Shown here piece by piece: positions 62,351 through 64,000 of a stretch of DNA of 64,000 bases. Position 1 is the first letter of the stretch, and every line of letters begins with the position of its first letter. The notes under the pieces are model-generated. The model made no database searches. It had not been told where the DNA came from and saw only the letters and a list, made by a program, of their open reading frames with translations. The DNA lies in the NCBI RefSeq assembly GCF_021018805.1, contig NC_086247.1, positions 146,531,285-146,595,284 of the forward strand, in the 5' to 3' direction. This stretch comes from Prinia subflava. Its lineage: Eukaryota; Chordata; Aves; Passeriformes; Cisticolidae. The position numbers and the translations under genes are program-made.

Positions 62351-64000
62351 TCAGTGACAGCCCTGGTCCCATCTAGGCAGTGCTTCAGCTTCAAGAGAAT
62401 TTGTTGAGGCTCATGGGTATGGACTAAGTAATCTAGGCCTTCATGTACCTCTTTGAAAAGTTTGTGCTTCTGCAAAACTGCAGGCAACCTTCTCATACCT
62501 AATAATCTGTGCCTGATGTGAGTGTAGTCCACACACCATGCCCCTAAACATCTCAGAGATGAACAGCCCTGTCCAAAGATGCTGAATCTGAACATCACCA
62601 AAATTAATTTAATAAATGATCTTTAATTAAGTTTAACCCTAATTAATTTAATTACATAATTATTCCAGCATGACCACGTGGTACTTAAATTTGTATTGAA
62701 AACTTCAGGATAACATGGAATAAACTGAATATGTCATGACAATAAATAACTAAAAAAATTATGTGCTGATTGTTCCACTCATTTTCAAATTATCTCAGTG
62801 CACTCCTGTATTTCTTGGTTTGTCATTGTCTCCAGTTCCTCACACAGCAGGACTGTGGGATAAGAATTTTGTCAGGGAAGATGGCCTAGACCTGCTGGAC
62901 TGCATGCATTTTGCATGTAATGAGCTGGAAATTTTGGCCCCACAACTTCTGTCTCATTTTTCCACTTCACTGCCCTGTGCTCTTCCACTTCCTGAAGTTT
63001 GATTGCTGTCTTCCCTCATTCTCCTGCTCAGCTCTGTGCTCTCTGTCCTGCTGCTCCCTAAATTGTACCACTCACATGTATTCATCCAAGAGGGAGTCCC
63101 TGTTCTTCTCCTCTACATCCCTAAGCAGGGGACCTTTGCCTCCCCCTGTGTTTTGTAGCTCCTCACCCTTTCTGACACTGAGTTATTTTTTCTGTCTTGT
63201 CTCTCATTTTGTTTGTCTTTTCATATTCAGTTCACAATCTTGTCAGTGCTGCGAAGGAGCTTTATTCCTACTCCCTAAGTAGGCATGGAAATTTACAGGG
63301 CTGTATAAATACATAATAATCAATAATCATAATGACACCACATTAAAATTCAAGCCTACAACCTCAGCAGCTTCTGTAAGAGAAGTAATTTACAGAGGTT
63401 ACATGCACTGAACTTTGCTGAAACTTGGTAAGGGGATTAACTTAAAGAATTCCTTATTGGGAAGTTACTAATTATTTGCTGTGGATAAATACTATCTGGT
63501 ATATCATTATGTGGAATTGCTTTGTAAACACTGTGGTCTGAACTAAAATTCAATCCAGCTGAATGGGATGGGATTTAGGTGCCAAGGCATAGGCATCTAA
63601 TGCCATTTCCAATAGTCCAGGGAATGACACTCAGCTGGTAAATACTGCTCCATGTGGACATGAATTTCAGGAGTTCCTGTGCCCTCCCTCACTGCCCTGT
63701 GTGGGCTCCTCTCCCATCCTGACACATCTAAAATTACATTCCCCATCCCTGTTTAGGCAATCAAGCTCCAGGCTTGTCCCCTCAGGTCAGCAGTCCTGAC
63801 CTCTGAACTGAAATGTAAAACTCTAAAACAATCTACTGAAGAATAGCCTTGAACTGGGCATCACATTGAGATAAAGTGAGGAAGGAGGATTCCTTTGATG
63901 TTGGCTTTGCAGTTAGTTTGCAATCCCTTTACTCCTGGAAGTGTAAAATTACAGGAGAAAAACAGCCTGGAAGTGAGTTAAAGGTTATAAATACCTGGTG

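Larger units (their letters stand above)
1..64000 (-). other. DPP6: DPP6 gene body, internal part (four exons and their introns)
   Basis: The four coding exons below are all on the minus strand, in the right order, with compatible phases, and read as one continuous piece of DPP6. The window therefore lies inside a single large gene. DPP6 (DPPX) is a single-pass type II membrane protein. It is an auxiliary subunit of Kv4 potassium channels in neurons and resembles DPP4 but lacks peptidase activity; this is family knowledge. No start codon, transmembrane exon, hydrolase-domain exon or stop codon was found here, so both ends of the gene lie outside. The DPP4 and DPP10 paralogues also align, but residues such as SPDREYALF fit DPP6 best. 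Confidence 0.95.
56683..64000 (-). other. DPP6: DPP6 intron upstream of exon 56584-56682 (5' part missing)
   Basis: At least 7.3 kb of intron. Positions 56.7-58.0 kb are AT-rich. Positions 58.0-59.65 kb are GC-richer, with few stop codons but no recognisable protein. A T17 run lies at 59872-59888 and a CR1 reverse-transcriptase fragment at 62.1 kb. The expected transmembrane exon was not found. Confidence 0.85.

Overview
The window is animal nuclear DNA, almost certainly from a bird. Four short exons on the minus strand read directly into the dipeptidyl-peptidase-like protein DPP6. The intron sequence between them carries many CR1 LINE 3' ends and several endogenous-retrovirus solo LTRs, the usual repeat content of bird genomes. 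The LTR load suggests a neoavian or passerine bird, but this is inference. No bacterial-type genes, CRISPR arrays, tRNA genes or rRNA genes were recognised.

Layout. The whole window lies inside DPP6, transcribed right to left. In transcript order the exons are 56584-56682, 33239-33333, 30976-31050 and 10118-10170. They encode the membrane-proximal stalk and the start of the extracellular beta-propeller. All have GT/AG splice sites and their reading phases join without a break (phases 1, 0, 0, then 2 at the last exit). The membrane-spanning exon lies beyond 64000 and the next propeller exon lies before position 1. Of 64 kb, 322 bp are coding; the rest is intron.

Intron content from left to right: a CpG-rich patch with a perfect CTCF-type motif, one arm of a 91-bp inverted duplication and a 22-unit minisatellite (4.86-5.32 kb); a C/A-rich higher-order tandem array (7.27-7.70 kb); two CR1 copies (8.6-9.8 kb); an unusually dense CpG cluster beside exon 10118-10170 (10.37 kb); two nested solo LTRs (17.70-18.78 kb); a third solo LTR (26.83-27.37 kb) followed by CpG-rich DNA; a perfect 19-bp hairpin with a tandem copy of its arm (30.12 kb); a pure (GGGAAA)n tract inside the short 2.2-kb intron (31.93-32.12 kb); scattered CR1 copies (35-56 kb); a solo LTR in the sense direction of DPP6 (52.01-52.46 kb); and a CR1 reverse-transcriptase fragment (62.1 kb).

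I found no sign of an undescribed gene system. The most worthwhile items are structural: the inverted duplication with CTCF motif and minisatellite, the nested LTR pair resolved by target-site duplications, the intronic CpG cluster with an RFX-like X-box, the template-switch-like hairpin, and the long G4/triplex-capable hexamer tract. All family names come from recognition of sequence, not from database searches.
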